From: an uncultured Rhodospirillales bacterium
GTDB taxonomy: Bacteria > Pseudomonadota > Alphaproteobacteria > Azospirillales > Azospirillaceae
Direction: 5' to 3'
Assembly (NCBI GenBank): GCA_903927615.1
Contig: CAIYNU010000081.1
Location: 62,001 to 126,000, forward strand
Length of the DNA stretch: 64,000 bases
Below the pieces are notes generated by a model that saw only the letters and a list, made by a program, of their open reading frames with translations, had not been told where the DNA came from and searched no databases. How positions within the stretch are numbered: the first letter of the stretch is position 1; each line of letters starts with the position of its first letter. Of this stretch, positions 1 through 8,177 are shown one piece after another. A program made the translations under genes and the position numbers.

Positions 1-189
1 GGCGAAGTTGCCGTTGACGATAATGTTGAAGGGCGAGGTCGCAAACTCGTCCTCCCACAACCCATGGCCCTGGGTTCGGTCGAGATAGTAGACATGCGGC
101 AGGAAGACCTGGATGAAATGGCAGACGAACACCGCAAAGGCGGCAATCCCGCGGATGCCGTCCAGGTGCTCCAACCGTTGCGCTGCCAT
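1..189 (-). CDS. Acyltransferase 3 family membrane protein, N-terminal part (cut by window edge)
   Basis: Reading leftward from an ATG at 189 there are 63 open codons that run off the window. The start MAAQRLEHLDGIRGIAAFAV, followed by a hydrophobic stretch with a His (VCHF), is the classic opening of acyltransferase-3 (OafA/YrhL) integral membrane O-acyltransferases, in which this His lies in the first membrane helix. These proteins transfer acyl groups to extracytoplasmic sugars such as O-antigen or other glycans. A purine-rich AAGGGA lies just before the ATG. Only the first helix and part of the following loop are visible, so substrate and full length cannot be judged. The family call rests on this N-terminal motif. 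Confidence 0.75.
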   Translation of the reverse strand, partial: MAAQRLEHLDGIRGIAAFAVFVCHFIQVFLPHVYYLDRTQGHGLWEDEFATSPFNIIVNGNFA

Positions 190-287
190 TCCCTTGCCCT
201 CACCCCATGCCGTGGGCGGGACGCTACCACGGCCGGACGGACGGGAGGAGCCTCAAAGGAGGCTCGCGTGACCGGTGAGTGCGGGCA

Positions 288-758
288 TCAGGCGTGGCAG
301 GGCTGGCGTTGGTCGGCCGGGGGCAGGATCGCCCGCCGGCTGCGGTGAAATGTGGGAACCGTGATGCGGTTGGCCTTGAGCCAGGTCCCGAACCGGCCGT
401 CGACCGTCACCACATGGTCAAATAGCCAGCGCCCCAGCAGCGCCCGCAGGCCGCGGGCCACGTCGTGGTTGGCGTGGGCGTCTCGGGCCAGTTCGGTGAC
501 CTGGCGGCAAAAGCTGTCGTGGCAGGCCCTGTGGAAGTCCAACTCCGGATAACCGAATTTCACCATCAGCGACTCTTCAAAATCAAAATGGTGCTCGGAA
601 TAACATTGTAAAGCGGCCAACACCGGTTCGACCGCCTCGCGACTGAGTTCCTCGGCCATATTGATATGCAACTGATTCAGCAGACTGACCAGGGTCAGAT
701 GATCGGCGTCGAGTCGCGAAACGCCGATCGAATATTTTTTGCGCCAGACCAGCATCAT
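288..758 (-). CDS. Bacteriohemerythrin
   Basis: A 156-residue single-domain hemerythrin, a four-helix-bundle di-iron protein that binds O2 in the cytoplasm. All seven expected ligands are present: H20 (in RLDADH), H57 and E61 (in HHFDFEE), H76 and H80 (in FHRACH), H115 and D120 (in HVVTVD). The family start with an early Trp (W5) and SIGV is clear. A tail of about 35 residues rich in Arg and Pro follows the last helix and is longer than usual. Two adjacent ATG codons exist (756-758 and 753-755). It is one of three hemerythrin-type genes in the window. Likely roles are oxygen delivery, storage or sensing in a microaerophile. Confidence 0.93.
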   Translation of the reverse strand: MMLVWRKKYSIGVSRLDADHLTLVSLLNQLHINMAEELSREAVEPVLAALQCYSEHHFDFEESLMVKFGYPELDFHRACHDSFCRQVTELARDAHANHDVARGLRALLGRWLFDHVVTVDGRFGTWLKANRITVPTFHRSRRAILPPADQRQPCHA

Positions 759-1255
759 GCCTCCTCGCGGCGCTCCCCGCTCGCTTTCACATGCTCACGT
801 CCGCCGGCTTGGTCGCCGCAGCACGCATCATCTCTAACAGGCTTTGATGACGGTTCCGGTGTTGTCTGGCCGGCTGGATACGATATTCACTCGATAGAAT
901 AATGGCCGCTTTCGTAGCGCCGGGTATGATCGATGTCAATCATCTTTCCTCTAAAATGAGGATGATGATCGCTTAAGGTGCCCGCTAGATCCTGATTTGT
1001 GGCGAGCAAACGCTGTCGAGTGGCAGCGACAACGATCTGAGGTGGCGTTGAGCCGAAGAGCTTTTTTCAAATGCCCTCGGCCGTCGGAAGCCAACGTCGC
1101 CCGGTATTGAAGGCGCGCCAAAGCCGCCACAGGCAACGGAGATTCAGTGGGCGGCCGGCGGCGGTGGGGTGGTCTTTGCTTGTCTGGCATCGCCCGGGCC
1201 TGTAGGGTCCCGTCGCTGACGGCGACTCAACCGCTTGCTGGAATTTGCCTGGACG
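759..1255. other. Intergenic region, no gene seen
   Basis: About 500 bases between the divergent hemerythrin and YkuD genes. The part near 880-980 is locally AT-richer and could hold the promoter of the leftward gene. I see no convincing coding frame, RNA gene or terminator; the open frames here are short and lack family motifs. Confidence 0.5.
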
Positions 1256-1798
1256 ATGATGTGCGACGGGATTGTCACAAGCCGATGGGGCTGGATTCTG
1301 GGGGTGCTGGCGGTCGGCTGGTTGGGCTTGAGCCCGGCGAGCGCCGCCGCGTCGGCTCCCGGGGTTGATCATGTGCCCGGGGTTGATCATGTGGAGGTCT
1401 ACAAGGGTAAACATGAGTTGCGGTTGCTGGCCGGGGATCATCTGGTCAAGAAATACCGGGTCGCGCTGGGCCGGCAGCTTGGCAAGAAGGAACGGGCCGG
1501 GGACAACCGCACCCCCGAGGGGGCGTATGTGATTGACTATGTCAAGCGGGACAGCGGTTTTCACCGGGCGCTACACATTTCGTACCCCAACGCCACCGAC
1601 GCCCAGCAGGCGGCCCGCAAGGGCGTTTCGCCCGGCGGCGATATCATGATTCACGGCCTGCCCGGCGAAACCAAGCTGATTAAAAGCATTCATGAAGCCT
1701 TCGATTGGACCAAGGGCTGCATTGCTCTGACCAACCCGGAAATCGATGAAGTGGCGCATCTGGTCAGGCCGGGGACGCCGATTGTGATTTATCCGTAA
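1256..1798 (+). CDS. L,D-transpeptidase family protein (YkuD domain)
   Basis: A secreted protein of about 180 residues. An N-terminal signal-type segment (WGWILGVLAVGWLGLSPASAAA) precedes a YkuD catalytic domain. The active-site pattern is visible: a His-Gly pair in IMIHGLPG and, about 20 residues on, the catalytic Cys in WTKGCIALTN. YkuD enzymes make or remodel 3-3 crosslinks in peptidoglycan or attach proteins to it in the periplasm. The start is placed at the ATG pair 1256/1259 because the only in-frame codon further upstream is a TTG at 1235. An exact small direct repeat (PGVDHV twice) lies just after the signal peptide and looks like a recent 18-base duplication. The next gene begins nearly 400 bases on, so it is probably transcribed alone. 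Confidence 0.88.
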   Translation: MMCDGIVTSRWGWILGVLAVGWLGLSPASAAASAPGVDHVPGVDHVEVYKGKHELRLLAGDHLVKKYRVALGRQLGKKERAGDNRTPEGAYVIDYVKRDSGFHRALHISYPNATDAQQAARKGVSPGGDIMIHGLPGETKLIKSIHEAFDWTKGCIALTNPEIDEVAHLVRPGTPIVIYP

Positions 1799-2177
1799 CG
1801 AAACCTGGCGGCGCGGCCCTGGAAACTTTCAGTGACGTCTCTCAGTAGCCTGATTTTGACGGCCATCACAAACGCTCATGACTGTTTATAAAGAGTCTCC
1901 AATCTCTTATGCCATGTGATGATTGGCTGTCCGGTGGGGGGGGCGCCACCCTTCTGCGGCGCGATGATACTCTGCCGAGTCCCAACACATCAAGCTGATG
2001 AATGCACGCCAGCGTGCTGTTGGCATAGATTCTGGTGATCTCTGCCGCCTGTTGGCGGCAGGCTCTCCGGGTCCGGGGCGGCTTGCGGCCGATTGGACAA
2101 ATCCGCCGGCTTGGTGTAGTCTCTCTGGCAGTCGCGCTGATGCTGCGGCGGCGTGTTGCGCCGAAAGGCGGTGACCG
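1799..2177. other. Intergenic region, no gene seen
   Basis: About 380 bases between the YkuD gene and the NfeD/slipin pair. It should contain the promoter of the pair, but I could not assign -35/-10 boxes with confidence. No supported coding frame; the frames overlapping it on the minus strand are low-complexity Arg/His/Gln shadows. Confidence 0.45.
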
Positions 2178-2933
2178 ATGGGCATTCGGGGCGGGAGAAT
2201 CGCGGCCGTGCGGCCGTTGGTGGTGTCGCTGGTGCCACTGTTGCCAGTGTTGCTGCTGTTGGCAGGGCAGGCGGGCGCCCAGACGCCGGTGTCTGACGGG
2301 CCTGGGGCGACGCTTTGGTGGCCTGGCGACCCGAATCTGGCCTTCCTCCTGGTGGTGATCGGCTTTTACGGCCTGATTTTCGAGCTGGCGAATCCCGGAA
2401 TGGTGGTTCCGGGGTTGGTGGGCGCCATCAGTTTGATGTTCGGGGTCTATGCCCTCAGCGTGTTGCCGGTCAATTATGCCGGACTGGGGTTGATCGTGCT
2501 GGGCATTGCCTTGATGGTCGGCGAGGCGTTTCGGCCCCGCTTCGGTGTGCTCGGTGTGGGCGGCGTCATTGCCTTTGTCGTGGGCGCGACTCTGCTGTTC
2601 GACACCAGCGGCGGCGGAATCGGCCTGTCGTGGGCGGTGATTCTGGGTACCGCTGCGACCACGGCCCTGATGCTGTCGTTGTCCCTGTCGCTGGGTGTCC
2701 GCGCTCACCGTCGACCGGTGGTCACCGGCGCCGAAGGACTGGTCGGTGCCACCGCCACCGTGGTCTCGTGGTCGGCAGGCGAGGGGCAGGTGTTCGTCAT
2801 GGGCGAACTGTGGCGCGCTCACGGACCGCCAGGGCTTGCGCCGTTGCAACCGGTCCGAGTCACCGCTGTGCAAGGCCTGACCGTGACCGTCGTTTCCGTC
2901 CCGCCTTGCCCCGAATCGAGGACTGCGCCATGA
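2178..2933 (+). CDS. NfeD-family membrane protein
   Basis: 251 residues. The order is an N-terminal hydrophobic signal or anchor (about residues 10-34), a short loop, four or five membrane helices (about 50-175) and a soluble C-terminal OB-fold-type domain beginning near GAEGLVGATATVV. This is the short NfeD arrangement without the N-terminal ClpP-like protease domain of long NfeD proteins. NfeD proteins act together with SPFH/stomatin proteins in membrane microdomains. That partnership is supported here: the slipin gene starts inside this stop codon (ATGA overlap at 2930-2933), implying translational coupling. Confidence 0.9.
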   Translation: MGIRGGRIAAVRPLVVSLVPLLPVLLLLAGQAGAQTPVSDGPGATLWWPGDPNLAFLLVVIGFYGLIFELANPGMVVPGLVGAISLMFGVYALSVLPVNYAGLGLIVLGIALMVGEAFRPRFGVLGVGGVIAFVVGATLLFDTSGGGIGLSWAVILGTAATTALMLSLSLSLGVRAHRRPVVTGAEGLVGATATVVSWSAGEGQVFVMGELWRAHGPPGLAPLQPVRVTAVQGLTVTVVSVPPCPESRTAP

Positions 2934-3712
2934 TCGGACAGTTTGATGTTACCCTGCCGTTGGTCATCATCGTCTTTGCCGGCATTGTCCTGTTCTCGTC
3001 GGTTCGTGTCCTACGCGAGTACGAGCGGGCGGTGGTTTACACGCTTGGCCGGTTCAGCGGCATTTCCGGCCCGGGCTTCTTTCTGCTGGTTCCCTACGTC
3101 CAGCAAATGCGCAGGGTCGACATGCGGACCCTGGTTCACGACGTGCCGGAACAGGATGTGATCTCCCGGGACAATGTTTCAGTGAAGGTCAATGCGGTAT
3201 TGTATTACCGGGTGGTGGATGCCGGGCGAGCCATCAATCAGGTGGAAAATTATATCATGGCCACCAGTCAACTGGCTCAAACCACCCTGCGCTCGGTTCT
3301 GGGCAAGCATGAACTGGACGAAATGCTGGCCGAGCGCCAGAAGCTGAACAGCGATATCCAGGAAATACTCGACGCCCAGACCGAGAATTGGGGCATCAAG
3401 GTGGCCAATGTCGAGATCAAGCATATCGATCTCAATGAGAACATGATCCGTGCCATTGCCAAACAGGCCGAGGCCGAGCGCATCCGCCGGGCCAAGGTGA
3501 TCAATGCAGAAGGCGAACGACAGGCGGCGGAACAACTGGTCAGGGCCGCCCACATCCTGGCGGGTGAACCCCGGGCGATGGAGTTACGCTACCTTTCGGC
3601 GATGCAGGACATTGCCGGGGACCGCACCTCGACCATTCTGTTCCCGTTGCCGGTTGACCTGCTGTCGACCTTGACCCGAACCGCCGGGCGAGGCGGCGGC
3701 GTGACCGAATGA
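2930..3712 (+). CDS. Slipin / stomatin-like SPFH-domain protein
   Basis: 260 residues: one N-terminal membrane segment (about 8-28), then a complete SPFH (prohibitin-homology) domain with the stomatin hallmarks VLREYERAVVYTLGRF, GPGFFLLVPYV and VSVKVNAVLYYRV, then an Ala/Glu/Gln-rich coiled coil (EAERIRRAKVINAEGERQAA) and a conserved tail (AMELRYLSAMQDIA...TILFPLPVDLL). These proteins oligomerise on the inner membrane and regulate membrane proteases or organise microdomains with NfeD. The frame is open upstream to 2315, but the ATG at 2930 is the right start because the membrane segment follows at once and it overlaps the nfeD stop. Confidence 0.95.
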   Translation: MIGQFDVTLPLVIIVFAGIVLFSSVRVLREYERAVVYTLGRFSGISGPGFFLLVPYVQQMRRVDMRTLVHDVPEQDVISRDNVSVKVNAVLYYRVVDAGRAINQVENYIMATSQLAQTTLRSVLGKHELDEMLAERQKLNSDIQEILDAQTENWGIKVANVEIKHIDLNENMIRAIAKQAEAERIRRAKVINAEGERQAAEQLVRAAHILAGEPRAMELRYLSAMQDIAGDRTSTILFPLPVDLLSTLTRTAGRGGGVTE

Positions 3713-3791
3713 TCTCGGCGGGCCAGTCCCACGCGGTTCCAGGGACTGACGGTGCCTGGCGCCGACAGGGCAAAGACCCCGACCATCGGTC

Positions 3792-4700
3792 CTACTGTTG
3801 TTCCTGATTTCCCGGCGCCGAACGAGGGTGCCGGGGGGCGTTCGGCGCCGTGACTTCCAGGGTCACGGCGCCGTTTTGGGGTGGCCCCGAGAGTTTCAAC
3901 CGGTCTTGAAGTCCGTGCTTGATGATGGCGCGGACCAAGGCTTCGTAAATCGGCAGATCGGGGTCCGGTCCGAGTTCGGGTTTGGCCTCGGGCGTCTTCA
4001 CCGGCTTCCGTCCCGCGGTTGAGGGGGAGGCCGGCGTGGGCTCGGTCGGTGACCAACCGGTGGGGGCCTCTGGGGCAACCGGCGCCGGTCCGGCGGCGGG
4101 CGGTTTTGGCGCTGTCGGGGCGCCGGCGGTGGTCGGGGGCTTGGGCTCGGTCGGTGCGCCGGGGGCAGGGGATGGTTGCCCGCCGGGCGTGCCCGTTCCG
4201 ACCGCACCCGGTCCGGTGGTGGCCGGTGGCTTCGGCCCGGTCGGTCCCCCGGCGGTCGCCGGTGGCTTTGCGGCCCCCGGGGGTTCGGTTCCGGCGGGGG
4301 ACTTCGGCCCGGCGGGGCTGCCGCCGGCCGCCGGCGGCTTGGCGGCGCCCGGGGCCTCGGCGCCACCGGCGGGTTGCGGCGGGCCGGCACCGGGGCCCCC
4401 GGGGCCCGGGACTTTGCCGCCGGGCGCGACGCCGGATTGTCCTGGGGGCGGCGGGGGCGGCTCTTGCTTTTTCTCCTCCATGCCGGGGCGCCAATCCCGG
4501 AAGCAGTCGATGAAGATCGTGTCACGGCACGTCCGCAGGACCTCTCGGGCCGGGGGCGCCATGGTCCCCGACTGGTCGGCGGACGGCGGCGGCGGTGGGG
4601 GCGGCGGTGCCGGCATCGCGGAGTCGACAGGAACCTGCTGCGCCGTCACCGGGAGCGGCACCAGTAGCAGAGGCAGAAGCCAAAACAACGTGGCTCGCAT
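3792..4700 (-). CDS. Secreted proline/alanine-rich low-complexity protein
   Basis: 302 residues from the ATG at 4700, chosen because it begins a textbook signal peptide (MRATLFWLLPLLLVPLPVTA). The mature protein has a Pro run (PPPPPPPP), a short conserved-looking segment with two Cys (LRTCRDTIFIDCFRDW), about 150 residues of irregular Pro/Ala/Gly/Lys-rich linker (repeats of the type PPATAGGPTGPKPPA), and a compact C-terminal domain of about 45 residues (LPIYEALVRAIIKHGLQDRLKL). It resembles envelope-spanning proteins in which a disordered linker joins two small modules. Function unknown. The frame is open upstream to 5078 but that part overlaps hflX. GC is extreme, and the antisense frames here are shadows. 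Confidence 0.72.
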   Translation of the reverse strand: MRATLFWLLPLLLVPLPVTAQQVPVDSAMPAPPPPPPPPSADQSGTMAPPAREVLRTCRDTIFIDCFRDWRPGMEEKKQEPPPPPPGQSGVAPGGKVPGPGGPGAGPPQPAGGAEAPGAAKPPAAGGSPAGPKSPAGTEPPGAAKPPATAGGPTGPKPPATTGPGAVGTGTPGGQPSPAPGAPTEPKPPTTAGAPTAPKPPAAGPAPVAPEAPTGWSPTEPTPASPSTAGRKPVKTPEAKPELGPDPDLPIYEALVRAIIKHGLQDRLKLSGPPQNGAVTLEVTAPNAPRHPRSAPGNQEQQ

Positions 4701-4804
4701 CTCGGATCGTCCCCGATGAACCGGCGCCGTGGTTGGAGGGAAAGGACGGCGCTCACGCCCATCATACCAATATTGGCAGACATAGCCGGGCGCGGAAGCG
4801 AAAG

Positions 4805-6124
4805 TTATTGGGCGCGGTAGGAGAAGCGGCGTTCGAATCGTGCCCGGTCGGCGGGTTCCAGCGCCACCTCCAAGTGGGCGCTGGTCTCGTCGTCCTCGCG
4901 CCGGATCACCTCGCCATGCTGATGGAGCCATGCCAGGGCGGCCCCATCCTGAAGATCGACCGTCAGGCGGGTGCGCTCGCGACTGGCGGTGATCAACCGG
5001 TCGAGCACGGCGTGTAACGTGTCCAGGCCTGCACCGGTCAGCGCCGATACCGCCACCGCCGCCTGGCCGGAGGCGCATCGGACCTGAAGCAGGACGTGGT
5101 CGCGGGCGTCGGCCTCCAGCAGGTCAACCTTGTTCAACACTTCCACCAGTCGCGAATCCGTTTGGGGGTCGATCTCCATGCCCCGCAGCACGCCGTACAC
5201 GTCGTCGCGCTGGGCCTGGCTGTCGGGGTGCGCCACGTCACGGACATGGAGGATGATGTCGGCGGCCATGACCTCTTCCAGGGTGGCCCGGAAGGCGGCA
5301 ATCAGCGTCGTCGGCAGGTCCGAAATGAAGCCGACGGTATCCGAGAGGATGATCTGCCGCCCCGACGGCAACGCGATGGCGCGCATGGTGGGGTCGAGCG
5401 TCGCGAACAACAGATCTTTGGCGAACACGTCGGCGCCCGCCAACCGGTTGAACAGGGTTGACTTGCCGGCGTTGGTGTAACCGACCAGCGCCACCACCGG
5501 AAAGGGGACGCGATCCCGGGCCCGCCGATGCAGGCCGCGGGTTCGCCGCACCTCTTCCAGGTCCTTGCGAATCCGCAGGATGCGGTCGCCGATCAGGCGA
5601 CGGTCCAATTCGAGCTGCGACTCGCCAGGTCCGCCCAGGAAACCGAAGCCGCCGCGTTGGCGCTCCAGGTGGGTCCAGGATCGGACCAGCCGCGACCGTT
5701 GATAGGTCAGCGCGGCTAGTTCCACCTGGAGCTGTCCTTCCCGGGTGCGAGCCCGGGCACCAAAAATCTCCAGGATCAGACCGGTGCGGTCAATCACCTT
5801 GGTTTCGGTCTGCCGTTCCAGGTTACGTTGCTGGACCGGCGTTAAGGCGTGGTTGAAGACAATCAGGGAGATGCCCTGATCTTTCACCAGACCGGCCAGC
5901 CGTTCCACCGACCCCGAACCCAGGAAGGTCGACGGGTGCGGTCGCGAAATGGGGATGGTTTCGGCATGGCATACCGTCAGGTCGATGGCGGCGGCCAGAG
6001 CGACGGCCTCTTCAAGCTGAGACCCGGGGCTCCGTCGGCCTTCGCCGGTGGCGGCGCGGAGCACGGGATGCACGACCGCGGCCTGACCGGTACCGGCGGT
6101 GGTGCTATCCCTTGGGGTTTTCAC
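4805..6124 (-). CDS. hflX: GTPase HflX
   Basis: 439 residues from a GTG at 6124, five bases after the hfq stop, close to the usual HflX length. The N-terminal glycine-rich HflX domain (FLGSGSVERLAGLV, RTGLILEIFGARARTREGQLQVELA) and helical linker (GGFGFLGGPGESQLELDRR) are followed by the GTPase domain: G1 GYTNAGKST, G3 DTVGFI, G4 NKVD. A short C-terminal domain ends in RFERRFSYRAQ. HflX binds the 50S subunit and splits stalled ribosomes after stress. The frame is open to 6292, but that extension lies inside hfq and has no HflX similarity. The hfq-hflX order is typical of proteobacteria and suggests co-transcription. Confidence 0.96.
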   Translation of the reverse strand: MKTPRDSTTAGTGQAAVVHPVLRAATGEGRRSPGSQLEEAVALAAAIDLTVCHAETIPISRPHPSTFLGSGSVERLAGLVKDQGISLIVFNHALTPVQQRNLERQTETKVIDRTGLILEIFGARARTREGQLQVELAALTYQRSRLVRSWTHLERQRGGFGFLGGPGESQLELDRRLIGDRILRIRKDLEEVRRTRGLHRRARDRVPFPVVALVGYTNAGKSTLFNRLAGADVFAKDLLFATLDPTMRAIALPSGRQIILSDTVGFISDLPTTLIAAFRATLEEVMAADIILHVRDVAHPDSQAQRDDVYGVLRGMEIDPQTDSRLVEVLNKVDLLEADARDHVLLQVRCASGQAAVAVSALTGAGLDTLHAVLDRLITASRERTRLTVDLQDGAALAWLHQHGEVIRREDDETSAHLEVALEPADRARFERRFSYRAQ

Positions 6125-6128
6125 GGTT

Positions 6129-6377
6129 TCAGTCGTGGTCCGGGTCCTTGGCTGGTTCAAACAACTGAATGGGGTGGGCGGGCATGACCGTTGAAATGGC
6201 ATGCTTGTAAACCAGTTGAGAATGTGCATCCCGGCGCAGCAAAACAGAGAAATTATCAAACCAAGTAATAATTCCCTGAAGCTTGACTCCATTGACCAGG
6301 AACACCGTCACCGGTGTCTTATTTTTCCGGACATGGTTCAGGAACACGTCCTGAACATTTTGGCCTTTCTCGGACAT
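6129..6377 (-). CDS. hfq: RNA chaperone Hfq
   Basis: 82 residues. Sm1 motif: [39 protein letters not shown]; Sm2 motif: [10 protein letters not shown]. Hfq forms a hexameric ring that pairs small RNAs with mRNAs. The C-terminal tail is short (about 15 residues, acidic at the end: EPAKDPDHD), as in other alphaproteobacteria. An AAAGGG-type ribosome-binding site precedes the ATG. It lies just upstream of hflX (4-base gap) and downstream of the HAD and aminotransferase genes. Confidence 0.98.
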   Translation of the reverse strand: MSEKGQNVQDVFLNHVRKNKTPVTVFLVNGVKLQGIITWFDNFSVLLRRDAHSQLVYKHAISTVMPAHPIQLFEPAKDPDHD

Positions 6378-6449
6378 GTCTGGTTAGCCCTTTCATTGGC
6401 TGTTCTTGGGGCCCGGTGTCGAGGCCCGGTTTGGTTCCAGGGATGACAA

Positions 6450-7178
6450 CTATACCTGGAGACAGGTGTTCCGAAAAGTTGGAACGGATATGGTGTCACC
6501 GAGACGATGCACCAAGTCGCAGAGCGAAAGACAATCGTCAAACCGGAGTCCCGGCGGGTACTGACCGAAATCGCAGTCGAGGGCGGTCCCCACCAGGACC
6601 GGCAGGCAACCGGCCATGTGGGCACATTCCATATCGATATCGGCATCGCCCACGAACCAGCCGCCGACCGCGGGCAGTGTCGCCACCGTCAGGCCGGCGG
6701 GGGCCAGCGCCATGGCGACCGGGGCCAGCGTCGGCTTGTCGGTTTCGGCATCGGTGGCGCCGACCAGACCGCCGAAATAGCCGGTCCACCCCAAAGCCTC
6801 GGCCTCGCGCCGCAGAAAGTGGCCGGTTTTGTTGCTGACCACCGCGAGGTAAACGCCCTGACGGTGCAGGGCCTGGATCAGGGCCTCGGCGCCGGCCAAA
6901 GGCCGCAGGTGCTCCAGGTGGTGGGCGGCATAATGATTCCGGTAGACGGTTCCCGCGTCCTGCCAGCGGTCGCCGAATAGCGGCGGAAAGCTCTCCCGTA
7001 GCGAGCGGCGGGCGCGCAGGCGCGTCTCGGACTCGGTCCAGGGCGGCAGGCCCATGGCCTCGAACGTGAAGGCCAGGCTGGCATGGATGCACCCCCAACT
7101 GTCGACCAGGGTGTTGTCCCAGTCGAACAGCACGGCCCCCGGCAGTGCGGCGGGCAACAGGGCAGGGGTAGGACTCAC
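6450..7178 (-). CDS. HAD-superfamily phosphatase, phosphoglycolate-phosphatase-like
   Basis: About 242 residues. HAD motif I is VLFDWDNTLVDS (nucleophile Asp and DxD), motif II the SNK of VVSNKTGHFLRREAE, motif III the Lys of AETDKPTLAPV, and motif IV VGDADIDMECA. An alpha-helical cap (about residues 25-90) places it in subclass I with Gph-like phosphatases acting on small phosphorylated metabolites. The start is taken as the GTG at 7178, which overlaps the stop of the aminotransferase gene (GTGA), implying coupling; a TTG at 7193 would add five residues. The substrate cannot be read from sequence. Confidence 0.85.
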   Translation of the reverse strand: MSPTPALLPAALPGAVLFDWDNTLVDSWGCIHASLAFTFEAMGLPPWTESETRLRARRSLRESFPPLFGDRWQDAGTVYRNHYAAHHLEHLRPLAGAEALIQALHRQGVYLAVVSNKTGHFLRREAEALGWTGYFGGLVGATDAETDKPTLAPVAMALAPAGLTVATLPAVGGWFVGDADIDMECAHMAGCLPVLVGTALDCDFGQYPPGLRFDDCLSLCDLVHRLGDTISVPTFRNTCLQV

Positions 7179-8035
7179 GGCCGGACTCCGCAAACGGCTT
7201 CCAGATAGGCTTGCCGCAACCGTCGGGTCAGGTCTCCGGGCTGCCCATCCCCCACCGGCTGGTCGTCCAGGCGGGTGACCGGCAGCGCAAAGGTGGTGGC
7301 GCTGGACAGGAAGGCCTCGCGGGCGGTGCGGGCTTCGCCGACGGAAAATGGGCGAAGGTCGACGGCGATTCCCAACTCAACCGCGAGTCGCAGGAGCGAA
7401 CCGCGGGTGACGCCGGCCAGAATCAGGTGGTCGGTCGGGCGCGTCACCAGGGTGCCGTCGGCCGTGACGATCCAGGCGTTGCTGGAGCAGCCCTCGGTTA
7501 CCAGGCCGTCGGTGTCCACCATCCAGGCTTCGAAGGCGGCGGCTTCGACGGCCTGCTGCTTGCCCAGGACCTGGGGCAGAAGCGACACCGACTTGATGTC
7601 GCGCCGCAACCACCGGATGTCGGGAATGGTGATGACGGCGACACCATCGGCGAGTTGGGCCGGCGACCCGAACCGGGCGACCCGGCGCACGGTCATGACC
7701 AGGGTCGGGCGTACCGCAGGAACCGGGAATTTGAAGTCGCGGGGCGCCGCGCCCCTGGTGATTTGCAGGTAAATCAGTCCGGTGGTGACGCCGTTACGGC
7801 GAATCAGTTCGCGCATCACCAGCGAGAGGGCCGGTCGCGACATCGGCCAGGCGATTCGCAACTCGCCCAGCGAGCGGGCCAGCCGATCCATATGGCCGTC
7901 GACATCCACCAGTCGGCCCCCGACGATGGCGACCACCTCGTAGACGCCGTCGGCGAACTGAAAACCACGATCCTCCACAGCGACCCGGGCTTGGGCGTGG
8001 GGGAGGTAGCGGCCGTTGACGAAGGCCAGAGCCAT
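7175..8035 (-). CDS. PLP-dependent class IV aminotransferase, probable D-amino-acid transaminase
   Basis: 286 residues. The start at ATG 8035 gives the canonical opening FVNGRYLPHAQARVAVEDRGFQFADGVYE. The PLP lysine lies in RRDIKSVSLLPQVLGKQ, and the phosphate-cup signature EGCSSNAWIV and ITRGAAPRDF are visible. Class IV enzymes include branched-chain aminotransferase, aminodeoxychorismate lyase and D-amino-acid transaminase. The RGFQFADGVYE opening and the position just upstream of hfq-hflX, a common alphaproteobacterial arrangement, favour D-amino-acid transaminase, which supplies D-Ala/D-Glu or recycles D-amino acids. Substrate remains an inference. The frame continues upstream into pyrB, but that part is a shadow. 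Confidence 0.88.
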   Translation of the reverse strand: MALAFVNGRYLPHAQARVAVEDRGFQFADGVYEVVAIVGGRLVDVDGHMDRLARSLGELRIAWPMSRPALSLVMRELIRRNGVTTGLIYLQITRGAAPRDFKFPVPAVRPTLVMTVRRVARFGSPAQLADGVAVITIPDIRWLRRDIKSVSLLPQVLGKQQAVEAAAFEAWMVDTDGLVTEGCSSNAWIVTADGTLVTRPTDHLILAGVTRGSLLRLAVELGIAVDLRPFSVGEARTAREAFLSSATTFALPVTRLDDQPVGDGQPGDLTRRLRQAYLEAVCGVRP

Positions 8036-8177
8036 GGAAATCAACCTGTGTGTCGGGCCAACCGGGGTGTCGGGGTGAGACCGCTTAGACGAATGGTCCC
8101 GGGAATTCAAGGCGAACCGCTTGCGTCCCGGCAGCCATGCACCGATCGCCGAGGCTTGATCACCCGGGCCCGGTCGA

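Noticed and set aside
2315-2929. N-terminal extension of the slipin frame
   Set aside because: It overlaps nfeD in another frame and is Arg-rich; the ATG at 2930 starts directly before the membrane segment and overlaps the nfeD stop.
6125-6292. N-terminal extension of HflX
   Set aside because: It lies inside hfq in another frame and has no HflX similarity; the GTG at 6124 gives the usual length.
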